Assembly: GCA_021769425.1 (NCBI GenBank)
Contig: JAETSX010000014.1
Span: 1-64,000 of the forward strand
DNA: 64,000 bases
Origin: Eubacterium sp.
Lineage (GTDB): Bacteria > Bacillota > Clostridia > Lachnospirales > Lachnospiraceae
Reading direction: 5' to 3'
Position numbers and translations under genes: made by a program. The notes beneath the pieces were generated by a model. The model was given only the letters and a program-made list of their open reading frames with translations, was not told the origin of the DNA and made no database searches. Below, one piece after another: positions 43,303-51,962 of the stretch (the stretch's first letter is position 1; each line of letters starts with the position of its first letter).

Positions 43303-44076
43303 CTAATTCCCGCACTCAATGCTGATTTCATTAAAAGTTTTCAGAATATCCTCCACTTTAAGGCCGGCCTTTTCTTTTCCCGCACAATCCATCACTGCAT
43401 TCCCCTGGTGCATCATTAAAAGACGATCCCCGTATTCCACTGCATACCGCAGATTATGAGTTACCATAATGGTGGTGACCTGCTTCTGTTCTACGATCCT
43501 GCCTGTCAGTTCCATGACAGTCTCTGCCGTCCTGGGGTCTAACGCTGCCGTATGTTCATCCAGAATCAGAAATTCAATAGGCGTCATAGTGGCCATCAGC
43601 AATGCCAGCGCCTGCCTTTGGCCGCCGGAAAGGGAACCTGCCTTTACCTCCATTTTATCTTCCAGGCCAAGGTTCAGCCCCCGCAGCATTTCCCGGTATT
43701 TTTCTGCATTCTTACGGTTTTTCCCCGGCCCCAGTCCGTAACCTTTTCCCTTGCGGTCTGCAATGGACATATTTTCAAAAATCGTCATGGAAGGGCAGGC
43801 GCCTTTGGCCGGATCCTGAAATACTCTTCCAATGTTCCGATGGCGTTCAAAATCTTTTTTCCCGGTAATGTCATCTCCATTTACCAGAATCTGCCCTTCA
43901 TCCGTATCAATACTGCCGCAAATCAGGTTCAGCATGGACGTTTTTCCCGAGCCATTGCTGCCTACCACAGACACAAACTGCCCATCCAAAACTGTCAGAT
44001 CAAAATGCTCAAACAGGCACAGCTCATTTACCGTTCCAGGGTTGTAATATTTCGTGATATTTCTTAATTCAAGCAT
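43303..44076 (-). CDS. trpZ: Tryptophan ABC transporter ATP-binding protein
   Basis: A 257-residue ABC ATPase: Walker A GSNGSGKTS, Q-loop RVFQDPAKGAC, signature LSGGQRQALALLMA and a Walker B FLILDEHTAALD in which the Pro of the usual DEPTAALD is His. It belongs to the COG1101 group that accompanies COG4120 permeases and COG2984 binding proteins. Its start overlaps the end of the permease gene by eight bases. A substrate of tryptophan is inferred from the leader of the operon. Confidence 0.85.
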   Translation of the reverse strand: MLELRNITKYYNPGTVNELCLFEHFDLTVLDGQFVSVVGSNGSGKTSMLNLICGSIDTDEGQILVNGDDITGKKDFERHRNIGRVFQDPAKGACPSMTIFENMSIADRKGKGYGLGPGKNRKNAEKYREMLRGLNLGLEDKMEVKAGSLSGGQRQALALLMATMTPIEFLILDEHTAALDPRTAETVMELTGRIVEQKQVTTIMVTHNLRYAVEYGDRLLMMHQGNAVMDCAGKEKAGLKVEDILKTFNEISIECGN

Positions 44077-44965
44077 TCTTTTTCACCTTCTTCTTTCTCT
44101 CCTGGGCAATCACCAGAATCAGCAAAAATAATACAGATGTCACCATTTTTAAATCTTTGGACTGCAAATGAATCACTTTCATATACCGGAGGGCCAAAGC
44201 TACACAGGCTTTATACAGGACAGAACCAAGGATTACACTGGTTGTTGCCTGAAAAAATGCTGCTTTTTTCAGCAGGCTGGTTCCGATAATCACGCTGGCA
44301 AGCCCAATCACTACCGTTCCGGTTCCCATGGAAATATCAAAAAACCTCTGCTGCTGTGCAAATAAACAGCCACCCAAAGCTGCCAGTCCGTTGGCAATGG
44401 CAAGACCGATAATTTTTACCCTGCCTTTCTCCACTCCCATGGATGTGACAAAAGCGTCATTGTCACCCACTGCCCGCAGCAAATATCCGGATTGGGTGCT
44501 CAAATACCAATCTAAAAGATATTTGATTATTAACGTAATTATAGTTATGACAACCAGAGGAGCCGCAAATTCCAACGAATCCGGGAAGAAACGCTCTGTC
44601 AGCCCATTTTCAAAAACCGTCACCTTGTTGTAAAGGGGAACATTTGCCTTACCGGTGATTCTTAAATTAACGGTATACAATGCTGTCATCATGATAATGC
44701 CGGACAGCAAATCCCTCACTTTTAATTTTACATGAATCACTCCGGTCAACATTCCCGCTGCCCCTCCCGCTGCAAAACTGACTGCAAGGGTGAGAAGGGG
44801 ATGCATCCCCTTTGTAATCATCACCGCTGCGATGGCAGCTCCCAGAGGAAAACTGCCGTCCACCGTTAAATCCGGAAAATCCAGGATTTTATAGGTAATA
44901 TATACGCCCAGCGCCATCACCCCATATATAAGTCCCTGTTCCAGAACACTTAAAATCAATGCCAT
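44069..44965 (-). CDS. trpY: Tryptophan ABC transporter permease
   Basis: A 298-residue permease of the COG4120 group, related to branched-chain amino acid permeases. About eight membrane helices are visible, from LSVLEQGLIYGVMALGVYIT to VTSVLFLLILVIAQ, with FPDLTVDGSFPLGAAIAAVM as a conserved early segment. Tail is strongly basic (RKKKVKKNA). It follows trpX by 25 bases. Confidence 0.86.
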   Translation of the reverse strand: MALILSVLEQGLIYGVMALGVYITYKILDFPDLTVDGSFPLGAAIAAVMITKGMHPLLTLAVSFAAGGAAGMLTGVIHVKLKVRDLLSGIIMMTALYTVNLRITGKANVPLYNKVTVFENGLTERFFPDSLEFAAPLVVITIITLIIKYLLDWYLSTQSGYLLRAVGDNDAFVTSMGVEKGRVKIIGLAIANGLAALGGCLFAQQQRFFDISMGTGTVVIGLASVIIGTSLLKKAAFFQATTSVILGSVLYKACVALALRYMKVIHLQSKDLKMVTSVLFLLILVIAQERKKKVKKNA

Positions 44966-44990
44966 GTTATCACTCCATCTGCTATTTCTG

Positions 44991-46028
44991 TTATTCCGCC
45001 GTTATTTCTGTAAAAGTTTCCGCCGCATCTTTCACATATTCTTCCTTCAATGCCATTCCTATGCTGTCTGCCGCGGCGGTATTCACATAAAGTTCCGCTT
45101 CTGTTGCTGAAATAAAAGGGGTCTTTGATGCTTTTGTTTCCCCTTTCAGGATTTTTGCGGCCATTACGCCCGTCTGTCTGCCCAGTTCCACATACTCAAT
45201 TCCCATGGAAGCCACGCATCCTGCCTTCACCTGTTCTATCTCGCTGCCGAACACCGGAATCTTTTTCTCATTGGCAGCGGCAAGCACGGTCTGCAATGCG
45301 TCTACTACCGTATTATCTGTCAGGTTTGTAAGACAATCCACCTTGCCAACCAAATCCTCAGCCGCCATCTCCACCTCGGAAGGTGCGGTAATGCCGGAAT
45401 CCACGATTTCAAATCCATATTCTCCTGCCAGTTCTTTGTACGCGGCAATCGTGCTGATGGAATTCGCCTCGCTGGTAGTGTAGATAATTCCGATCTTCTT
45501 TGCCTCTGGAAGCAAATTGCGGATCATCTCAAGCTGAGCCTTTACCGGAAGCACATCGGAAGAACCGGTGATATTGCCCACAGGATTCCCGTCTTCATCT
45601 GCAAGCCCTGCCTCCTCTGGGTCTGAAACTGCTGTATACACCACCGGAATTTCTGTCTCCATACATGCATTGTATGCACTCATGGCACAGGGCGTTGCAA
45701 TGGCGCAGACCAAATCCACGTTCTGGGAAACAAATCCTTCCGCAATAGCGCCTGCTGTCCCCGTATCCGTCTGGGCATTATCATAAATTACTTTCAGATT
45801 TTCTCCTTCCACCAATCCCTCTTCTTCCAGTCCTTTTAAAAAACCTTCCCGGCAATTATCCAGAGAACCATGCTCTGCAAACTGGGAAATGCCGATGGTG
45901 TAAGCCTTTCCTCCATCCTTGCCACTCTCTGTCTCATTTGTTCCCTTTGCAGCGTTGCTGCCGCAGCCTGCAAACAGCGCTGCTGTCATTGTAATTGCTG
46001 TTAAAACTGTTATTGCTTTTCTTTTCAT
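44991..46028 (-). CDS. trpX: Tryptophan ABC transporter substrate-binding lipoprotein
   Basis: A 345-residue ABC_sub_bind family (COG2984) protein. Signal peptide with lipobox ALFAGCGSN; the mature domain includes YTIGISQFAEHGSLDNCREG, TAVSDPEEAGL and VGNITGSSD. The ATG at 46028 has AAAGAGGAAACCGAC before it; the longer frame from 46091 has none. This family has been linked to tryptophan through its T-box and TRAP-controlled operons in Firmicutes; here a T-box with a UGG specifier lies 280 bases upstream on the same strand. A repeat element separates the leader from the gene. Confidence 0.86.
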   Translation of the reverse strand: MKRKAITVLTAITMTAALFAGCGSNAAKGTNETESGKDGGKAYTIGISQFAEHGSLDNCREGFLKGLEEEGLVEGENLKVIYDNAQTDTGTAGAIAEGFVSQNVDLVCAIATPCAMSAYNACMETEIPVVYTAVSDPEEAGLADEDGNPVGNITGSSDVLPVKAQLEMIRNLLPEAKKIGIIYTTSEANSISTIAAYKELAGEYGFEIVDSGITAPSEVEMAAEDLVGKVDCLTNLTDNTVVDALQTVLAAANEKKIPVFGSEIEQVKAGCVASMGIEYVELGRQTGVMAAKILKGETKASKTPFISATEAELYVNTAAADSIGMALKEEYVKDAAETFTEITAE

Positions 46029-46084
46029 GTCGGTTTCCTCTTTCCTTTTTATTTGAAAAACCGATGAATAAGACAGACAAATCC

Positions 46085-46310
46085 GCATCAACTACCCAAA
46101 CGCCTCAATTCAAGGGACCTGGCTGCTTTGCGCGCCGAGCACATTTGCGAAGCAATATCTACCTCTTGTGCGAGTACCCTCGCTTCGCTGGGACAGACTC
46201 TGCGACATCATACCTTTCGCACGAGTGCGCATCCTCGCGGAGCGTTTTTATTTCATAGGAAAGCCATACTCTTTGACGCTTCACAGCAACAAGGTCTTTC
46301 CTATGAAATA
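46085..46310. repeat. Palindrome-rich dispersed element, copy B (T-box to trpX)
   Basis: Shared with copy A at 11.7-11.9 kb: a CCGAGCAC start, GAGTACCCTCGCTTCGCTGG, the CAGA-TCTGCG core and ACATCATACCT. The right part is an inverted pair, TTTCATAGGAAAG and CTTTCCTATGAAA, enclosing 40 bases. The right half (CAGCAACAAGGTCTTTCCTATGAAATAAAAA) is also found in changed form at about 47850-47880. Relative to its downstream gene it is in the opposite orientation to copy A. Confidence 0.7.
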
Positions 46311-46572
46311 AAAAAACCGCCTCAAGCAAAAGCTTGAGACGGTAATAAATTCTTATTATCGCGGTGCCACTCAAATTGACATACGTCCACTCTCTCATGT
46401 ACTATCATACATGCCGGATTGATAACGGGCCCGGTTCCCGGCGGCTCCTACTTCCATTGCGAGTTCAGACCGCCCTCAAAAGTCCATTCCATTCAGGTCT
46501 CCATGCTGTAATTCCACCGCATACAGCTCTCTGTGATTTCAACCAGAACTTACTACTCTTTTTCATCGGTTT
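46308..46572 (-). promoter_or_regulatory. T-box leader, tryptophan specifier (UGG), with terminator
   Basis: On the minus strand the leader begins AACCGATGAAAAAGAGTAGT and has the AGAGAGCTG stem I motif, GGTGGAA and a specifier region GAATGGACTTTTGAG, read as UGG followed by A. The T-box core is GAGTGGCACCGCGATAA (46371 downward). The terminator ACCGTCTCAAGC/GCTTGAGGCGGT with a T7 run lies at 46343-46308. Uncharged tRNA-Trp would favour antitermination and expression of trpXYZ. Confidence 0.88.
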
Positions 46573-46587
46573 CTCTTTATGCGCTAT

Positions 46588-46616
46588 ACTTTACTACAAT
46601 AAAGAATTAATGTCAA
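46588..46616 (-). promoter_or_regulatory. Promoter of the Trp T-box transcript
   Basis: TTGACA (46616-46611) and TAAAGT (46593-46588) are 17 bases apart on the minus strand, about 20 bases before the T-box leader. The -35 overlaps the stop codon of cbiN, so the two units are packed end to start. Confidence 0.65.
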
Positions 46617-46939
46617 GCGTTTTTTTGATTTTCCCACTTTTCCCATTTTTTCCGTTCTACCAGCCGACCCAGCAAAAAGGCAATAATCCCCACGCCGATG
46701 CCGGTCTGAACGCAGAAAATCAAACTTTCCACTTCTCCCGGCAGCTCACCGCCAATCAGATTCTCCAAAACAGGGGTAAACCAGGGCTCATACTCTCCTG
46801 CAATGGCCTCTATCTCCTGACTTCCCGCATCATCCGAACCGCCGAATTCCGCTCCCTTTAACGCAAACAACGGAACTATAATCATCAGCAGCACAACTGC
46901 CAGAACTGCTGCTATTATTTTTTTATCTGAACGCTTCAT
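46613..46939 (-). CDS. cbiN: Cobalt ECF transporter small subunit CbiN
   Basis: A 108-residue protein with two membrane helices: IIAAVLAVVLLMIIVPLFAL and a C-terminal LIFCVQTGIGVGIIAFLLG. The typical CbiN external loop GAEFGGSDDAGSQEIEAIAG..YEPW lies between them. It assists CbiM in cobalt uptake. GGGAGG lies before the ATG at 46939. It follows cbiM by 36 bases. Confidence 0.93.
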   Translation of the reverse strand: MKRSDKKIIAAVLAVVLLMIIVPLFALKGAEFGGSDDAGSQEIEAIAGEYEPWFTPVLENLIGGELPGEVESLIFCVQTGIGVGIIAFLLGRLVERKKWEKWENQKNA

Positions 46940-46975
46940 TCTGCATCCCTCCCGTATAGCATTCATTGCCTGTCA

Positions 46976-47719
46976 TTAATTTTCCAAATATCCGACATTT
47001 TTCAGTTCAGATTCAGCATAATTCTCCAGGGTAATCATAATAATCATGGTTAAAAATCCCTCGATCACAGCAAGGGGCAGCTGAGTCGGCGCAAAAACCG
47101 CCAGAAATTTTCCCGCGGATGCCGGAATTCCCCCATGCTCAGAGGGGTAGGCTACAGCAAGCTGAATGCTGGTGACACAGTAAGTAAAAAGATCTCCAAG
47201 GGCTGCCGCCAAAAATACGCTCACTCTGCGGTTTACCCTGCATTTCTTGCAGAGCTTATAAACACCGTAAGACAAGAACGGCCCTGCCACCGCCATGGAA
47301 AAAGTATTGGCCCCAAGAGTCGTCAAACCCCCATGAGCCAGTAAAATCGCCTGAAAAATCAACACGATAATGCCCAGAATGCTGACTGCGCCGGGTCCAA
47401 ACAAAATGGCGCCCAGACCGGTTCCTGTCATATGGGAGCAGCTTCCCGTTACCGAAGGAATTTTCAATGAAGAAATCACAAAAATAAAAGCTCCTGACAT
47501 GGCGAGTATCGTGATATTCTTCTGGTTCTCCTTTAATTTGTTCCGGATTGAGAAAAATCCCATCACCAAAAACGGGATACATACCACACCCCAGGCAATG
47601 CAAAACTGCAGCGGAAGATACCCCTCCATAATATGCATGGCATTGGCAACCGGCGCCGCCGCAAAGGCTGCGCAAAGGGCTGTGCATAAGATTACTGATT
47701 TCTTTTGTAGCTTCGTCAT
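46976..47719 (-). CDS. cbiM: Cobalt ECF transporter substrate-binding subunit CbiM
   Basis: A 247-residue membrane protein. Signal peptide ([20 protein letters not shown]) is followed by [13 protein letters not shown]; cleavage after ANA would free the N-terminal Met-His metal-binding motif known in CbiM/NikM. The helix [19 protein letters not shown] carries the second His. AAAGGAGAAGTGTT lies before the ATG at 47719. The cobalamin riboswitch upstream indicates cobalt as the ion. The energising subunits are encoded in a separate unit at 49.2-51.1 kb. Confidence 0.94.
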   Translation of the reverse strand: MTKLQKKSVILCTALCAAFAAAPVANAMHIMEGYLPLQFCIAWGVVCIPFLVMGFFSIRNKLKENQKNITILAMSGAFIFVISSLKIPSVTGSCSHMTGTGLGAILFGPGAVSILGIIVLIFQAILLAHGGLTTLGANTFSMAVAGPFLSYGVYKLCKKCRVNRRVSVFLAAALGDLFTYCVTSIQLAVAYPSEHGGIPASAGKFLAVFAPTQLPLAVIEGFLTMIIMITLENYAESELKNVGYLEN

Positions 47720-47839
47720 AACACTTCTCCTTTCGAATTTCGGCAAAAGAATCCCGTATTCAGGCAGAGTTAACGCCATGGTTGCCCCTTTCTCTATAGA
47801 TTGCGCAAAAACAAAGTGGGATGGGAAAGTCATATAGTT

Positions 47840-47925
47840 TAGCTCTTAACAGTAACAAGGTGTTTCCTATGATATAAAAAATGCCGTATTTTCTGCATTT
47901 CACGCAGTAAACCGGCATTCTGACA
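47840..47925 (-). terminator. Terminator of the cobalamin leader, overlapping a repeat remnant
   Basis: On the minus strand AATGCCGGTTTACTGC...GCAGAAAATACGGCATT with TTTTTT closes the leader (47919-47875). This is the likely expression platform of the riboswitch. The adjoining CAGTAACAAGGTGTTTCCTATGATAT (in two parts, about 47848-47876) resembles the right end of repeat copy B. Confidence 0.75.
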
Positions 47926-48128
47926 ATTGACTGCTTCCCGCAGACAGTTGCACATAAGAAATCTATTCGGGAACTGCTGATACAGTGGTTCTCAGCTACT
48001 TATCCTTAAAAGAACCCTTGTATCGGCCTATACTTCAGTGACATGCTGTCTTGGCACAGCTCTCCTTCCCATTTCAGAACAGATATCTGCAACCAATCAT
48101 CTCTCGTGACTCTTTGCATTCTTTTACA

Positions 48129-48322
48129 AAAGGCAGGTCTTCTGACTTAAGCTTCTTCGTTTTATTCCGTCTTCCCGGTTTCCCAGTGGTATTCCGGCAA
48201 CATGCTGCATTTTTGCACATATTGGCCGAACAAATAAAACTCCACTTTTACAGCGGCGGGACCGTATGAGAATCTCACTCATTTCCCTATTATCCTGCAA
48301 ATCCACAGGCACCTTCTGCAAT
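48129..48322 (-). promoter_or_regulatory. Cobalamin (B12) riboswitch upstream of cbiMN
   Basis: On the minus strand the conserved blocks appear in order: AAGGTGCC, ACGGTCCCGCCGCTGTAA, CCACTGGGAAACCGGGAAGACGG (given with one internal break in the family) and the B12 box AAGTCAGAAGACCTGCC. Adenosylcobalamin binding would favour termination downstream and switch off cobalt uptake. Confidence 0.93.
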
Positions 48323-48443
48323 TATATTTTCCTGATACTCACACGCTCTATCAGTATGTATCAAGCATAGCACACTGGTTCGAAAATGTCCAGAAATTTA
48401 TCTGCATCCTCCTCTAAAATTCAAAAATTGAAATGCAGTATTT

Positions 48444-49091
48444 TTAGGAAATATCAAAATACGGACTTCCAATCATCAGATCTTCTGCCAGAATCTCTGC
48501 AAATTCCGAAACCACCTGCTTCTTTTTCTCCCAAAAAGCTTTCGCCCGCTCCGTTACCATGGGATTGGGCTCCTCTTTATTGGAATTCTCCATGATATGA
48601 TAATAAGCGGCCGCATAACTGGACGCGTGAATATTCCCCATACTCATGCAATCCCATACAATTCCCATAGCCCCTTCTTCATCCAGCAAATCAGCTTCCA
48701 TCAGCAAAACCAGTTCCAGGCTGGTATTTTTCTCTTTTAAAAGCGATTTATTGGTATGGGCATAAATCAGCTTTTCCACTTTCTCCCGAAATTCTTCGTC
48801 CATCTGATGCGCTACGGCATATTCATGAAACGCTTTCCCGCTGCGCAGGGCATGACGGTCATTATCCCTGTCCCCATAGCCGATATCATGAAAAATCGCC
48901 GCAGTGTACAATACCTCTTTCTCCACCTGCTCCATCCCTTCTGTCAGCCGAAAACACCAGTGCAGGACGCGAATGGTATGCTGAAAGCGGGATCGGAAGG
49001 GATGTCTCGGATTCTGAGAAACCATCCCTCCGTGTTCCGTAAGATATTGTTTCACATAAGTTAAATATTCGATATACCTTTCCTTCCTCAT
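48444..49091 (-). CDS. HD-domain phosphohydrolase
   Basis: A 215-residue protein of the HD superfamily: metal ligands at FQHTIRVLHWCFRL (first His), AIFHDIGYGDRDN (HD pair) and LMEADLLDEEGAMG (Asp). Related proteins hydrolyse nucleotides or phosphoesters; the substrate is unknown. It follows cbiO by about 100 bases on the same strand, as the last gene of the cbiQ-cbiO unit. The functional link to cobalt uptake is unclear. Confidence 0.85.
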   Translation of the reverse strand: MRKERYIEYLTYVKQYLTEHGGMVSQNPRHPFRSRFQHTIRVLHWCFRLTEGMEQVEKEVLYTAAIFHDIGYGDRDNDRHALRSGKAFHEYAVAHQMDEEFREKVEKLIYAHTNKSLLKEKNTSLELVLLMEADLLDEEGAMGIVWDCMSMGNIHASSYAAAYYHIMENSNKEEPNPMVTERAKAFWEKKKQVVSEFAEILAEDLMIGSPYFDIS

Positions 49092-49115
49092 GCCGCTGCT
49101 CCTCTCTGTTCAAAC

Positions 49116-49217
49116 AAAAACGGTTTATGGAATTAACGCTTCTGCCAATTCTCCTTTCTGCCGCCGCTTTTTCTGTCTGGCCAAAAACGGTTTACGAAAT
49201 CAATGCTTCTGCCAAAT
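49116..49217. repeat. Duplicated 3' end of cbiO (67 bp offset)
   Basis: AAAAACGGTTTATGGAATTA..GCTTCTGCCAA at 49116 is repeated as AAAAACGGTTTACGAAATCA..GCTTCTGCCAA at 49183. The second copy includes the cbiO stop (residues AEALIS); the first still reads AEALIP-stop on the minus strand. It is a tail duplication like that at glgA. Confidence 0.8.
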
Positions 49218-50025
49218 CTGCCGCCTGCCTGGGATAGCTGTCTTTTGAAATCAGGCGCCGCTCCAACAGCGCTTCATACACCGTCAGCATTTCCGGTTTT
49301 TTCAAATGCGCCTGCTTTAACACTTCCTCCTGCCGGAAAACCTCCAGGGTTCTGCCGTCCGCAATCAGTTTTCCCCGGTCAAAAACAAGAACCCTCTCTG
49401 CCCAGCGATAGGCAAAATCCACATCATGGGTGGAAATCAGCAATGTTTTCCCTTCTCCCGACAATTTCTCCAGCGCTTCCTCCAGCATGTCCCCGCTGAG
49501 GGGATCCAGGGCCGCCGTGGGCTCATCAAACAGAATAATCTCCGGCTTCATCGCGATAATATCCGCGATACTGACCCGCTTCTTCTCCCCGCCGCTTAAA
49601 TAGTGGGGCGGCCGATCCCGGTATTCCAGCAAATCCATATATTCCAAAGCCTGTGTCACCCTTTGCCTGACTTCTTCTTTCGGCAGCTTCAGATTCACAG
49701 GACCGAATGCCACTTCCGCCTGAACACTGGATGCAATCATCTGGTTGTCTGCATCCTGAAACACAAATCCCACATGTTTTCTCAAATGATTCAAATCCTT
49801 TTTCCCGATTTGCTTTCCCCGATAAACAATTCTCCCTTCTTTCGGCCAAAGCACACCGTTCAGATTCAGAAAAAATGTGGATTTTCCTGCTCCGTTGGAA
49901 CCCATAACTGCAATTTTTTCTCCCTGATAAATAGAAAGGTTTAACCTTTGTAACACCGGACGCCCTGACTGATACTCAAAGGCCAATTGTTCCGTCCGCA
50001 AAATCTCCTCTTTACTATGTTCCAA
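49192..50025 (-). CDS. cbiO: Energy-coupling factor ATPase CbiO
   Basis: A 277-residue ABC ATPase that energises cobalt uptake with CbiQ, CbiM and CbiN. Walker A GSNGAGKST, Q-loop FVFQDADNQMI, signature LSGGEKKRVSIADI and Walker B IILFDEPTAALD. The start is TTG at 50025, with AAGGGAG eight bases ahead; the longer frame from 50145 runs through a hairpin and has no ribosome site. The end is duplicated just downstream. Confidence 0.93.
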   Translation of the reverse strand: MEHSKEEILRTEQLAFEYQSGRPVLQRLNLSIYQGEKIAVMGSNGAGKSTFFLNLNGVLWPKEGRIVYRGKQIGKKDLNHLRKHVGFVFQDADNQMIASSVQAEVAFGPVNLKLPKEEVRQRVTQALEYMDLLEYRDRPPHYLSGGEKKRVSIADIIAMKPEIILFDEPTAALDPLSGDMLEEALEKLSGEGKTLLISTHDVDFAYRWAERVLVFDRGKLIADGRTLEVFRQEEVLKQAHLKKPEMLTVYEALLERRLISKDSYPRQAADLAEALIS

Positions 50026-50063
50026 TCTTTCTCCCTTCCGCTGCCCCGTTTTAAGCGCCGTAG

Positions 50064-50097
50064 AAAAATAACCTGTGCGTATTGCGCAGGTTATTTT
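50064..50097. terminator. Hairpin between cbiQ and cbiO
   Basis: AAAATAACCTG(T)GCG and GCGCAGGTTATTTT form a long stem with a 4-base loop and A/T-rich ends. As a terminator it would reduce cbiO relative to cbiQ on the minus strand. Confidence 0.6.
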
Positions 50098-50172
50098 GAG
50101 AATTTTAGACCTGTGCAATCGAAAAATGAATAAGTGAAGATGCATATGTTATTTTCCTGCAGTTCCTTATAC

Positions 50173-51057
50173 TTATTTTACCAGAAAATACAGGAAAAGC
50201 AATCCCAAGGCGTATATTGCCAGAATTCCCGCCTGCCAGAATTTTACCGGCTTTTCTTCCTCCCAGAAAAGAAATTCTCCCTCATATCCCCGGGAAACCA
50301 TGGCGTCATAATAAGTATCTGCCTTACGCAGAGAGAGTAAAAAAAGATTTCCTCCTGTCTGTCCAAAGGAACGGCAGGAAGTTTTGAAATCCACATACCC
50401 AAGCCTGGACACTGCAGCCGTCTTCATATTCCTCTGGACCTTTGTAAGAATAAAAATAAACCGATAAATCATATTCATCAATTCCACAATGATTTTAGGA
50501 ACGTGCGCTTTCCTCAATACGCCTGCCAATTCCCCTGCGGAGGTGGACAATGCCAGAAAATACATAGCGCTTACGGATCCCATAGCCTTAAAAAACAGTT
50601 CCACAGCCTGGCGGATCCCCTCTTTCGAGAGATAGAGATAACACCAATGCAATGAAATCCGATAGTCCCCTGCAGGCTGCGCTGAAACTCCGCAGGCAAT
50701 GGCCGCACTCCCCAATACCAGAAACGCTATGGGAATTTTTAAAAATCCGACATAATCACGAAAGGGCACCTGATTGGCCCATACATTTACAATTCCCATA
50801 GAAATAAGAACCGCAGCTGAAACTTCCAGCCGATTTAATATAAGGCACAACAGCAGCGCCGTACAGGCAGCAATCACTTTATAGCTGTCGTTCCATTTCC
50901 TGAGCCCGGACTGGCTGGCATAATAATCCATGCTTCCCGCTCCGTGCACAAAATGACGGCGTCTGGATTGATGAACCGCTGAAAAAAACTGCCGGAAGCT
51001 CCCCGCTTCACGAATGGAACAGCGGCCCCTTTTGCTGTGAAAATTCTGCAATTTCAT
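50173..51057 (-). CDS. cbiQ: Energy-coupling factor transmembrane protein CbiQ
   Basis: A 294-residue membrane protein. Several helices (IAACTALLLCLILNRLEVS, PIAFLVLGSAAIACGVSA, FWQAGILAIYALGLLFLYFL) and the coupling motif ADTYYDAMVSRGYEGEF, with the ARG-type helix that docks onto CbiO. The ATG at 51057 follows AAAGGAAACCGG. First gene of the cbiQ-cbiO-HD unit, which has no B12 riboswitch of its own in the sequence upstream. Confidence 0.92.
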   Translation of the reverse strand: MKLQNFHSKRGRCSIREAGSFRQFFSAVHQSRRRHFVHGAGSMDYYASQSGLRKWNDSYKVIAACTALLLCLILNRLEVSAAVLISMGIVNVWANQVPFRDYVGFLKIPIAFLVLGSAAIACGVSAQPAGDYRISLHWCYLYLSKEGIRQAVELFFKAMGSVSAMYFLALSTSAGELAGVLRKAHVPKIIVELMNMIYRFIFILTKVQRNMKTAAVSRLGYVDFKTSCRSFGQTGGNLFLLSLRKADTYYDAMVSRGYEGEFLFWEEEKPVKFWQAGILAIYALGLLFLYFLVK

Positions 51058-51119
51058 TTCCGGTTTCCTTTCCTGTAAATAAAAAAGAACTGTCAGAAAA
51101 TGCATTCATATACAATATA

Positions 51120-51136
51120 TTGTTGTGACACAACAA
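51120..51136. repeat. Perfect 8 bp dyad upstream of cbiQ
   Basis: TTGTTGTG-A-CACAACAA is a perfect inverted repeat 63 bases before the cbiQ start, next to AT-rich TATATT tracts that could be a -10 element. It is a candidate operator for the cbiQO unit. Confidence 0.5.
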
Positions 51137-51234
51137 ATCACAGTATATATTGCGGAATCCAGTCATTTTCCGACAGCCCCATACTCCTCATAACATACGT
51201 CTAAATGCAACTGTTATAATTACTTCTATTTCTG

Positions 51235-51909
51235 TTAAATATTTTCAATCTGCCAGTCAATGGGCTCCACCCCATGGGATTGCAAAAATTCATTTGCCTG
51301 GCTGAAATGCCTGCATCCGAAAAATCCCCGGTACGCCGACAGAGGGCTTGGATGAGGCGCCTTCAAAATCAGATGATTGGGGTTCGTCAGCATGGAACTC
51401 TTGCTTTGGGCCGGCCTGCCCCACAACATGGAAACTATGGGCCTGTCCTGAGCATTTACTGCATGAATAATTGCATCTGTAAACTGCTCCCATCCCTGGC
51501 CCTGATGGGAATTAGCCTGATGCGCCCGGACAGTGAGCACGGTATTCAGCATCAAAACCCCCTGCCTGGCCCATTTTACCAGATAACCGTTATTGGGTAT
51601 CTCACAGCCCAGATCATCCTGCAGTTCTTTGTAAATGTTTTCCAGGGAAGGCGGCGGCGCCACCCCCGGCTTTACCGAAAAACAAAGCCCATGAGCCTGA
51701 CCCTCGTTGTGATAAGGATCCTGCCCCAGAATCAGTACTTTCACATCCTTTAACGGCGTTAAATGCAGCGCATTGAAAATATCATCCGCCGGCGGATAAA
51801 TCACCCTCGTATTGTATTCTTCCTTCACGAATTTATATAGTTTCGCATAATAAGGCTTTTTAAATTCCGCTCCGACAGCCTCTACCCAGTCATTTTCCAG
51901 CATTCCCAT
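51235..51909 (-). CDS. ung: Uracil-DNA glycosylase
   Basis: A 224-residue family 1 enzyme that removes uracil from DNA. The catalytic water-activating motif GQDPYHNEGQAHGLCFS and the DNA-intercalation loop HPSPLSAYRGF are intact, with LLNTVLTV in the form MLNTVLTV. GGAGCAGGATACA lies before the ATG. It follows hisF on the same strand. Confidence 0.97.
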   Translation of the reverse strand: MGMLENDWVEAVGAEFKKPYYAKLYKFVKEEYNTRVIYPPADDIFNALHLTPLKDVKVLILGQDPYHNEGQAHGLCFSVKPGVAPPPSLENIYKELQDDLGCEIPNNGYLVKWARQGVLMLNTVLTVRAHQANSHQGQGWEQFTDAIIHAVNAQDRPIVSMLWGRPAQSKSSMLTNPNHLILKAPHPSPLSAYRGFFGCRHFSQANEFLQSHGVEPIDWQIENI

Positions 51910-51962
51910 TGTATCCTGCTCCTTTTATCCCTCACCGGCGCTTCGGTATATTACACTAAACG

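Noticed and set aside
50064-50145. Long N-terminus for CbiO from 50145
   Set aside because: The extension crosses a perfect hairpin and has no ribosome site; the TTG at 50025 has a strong one.
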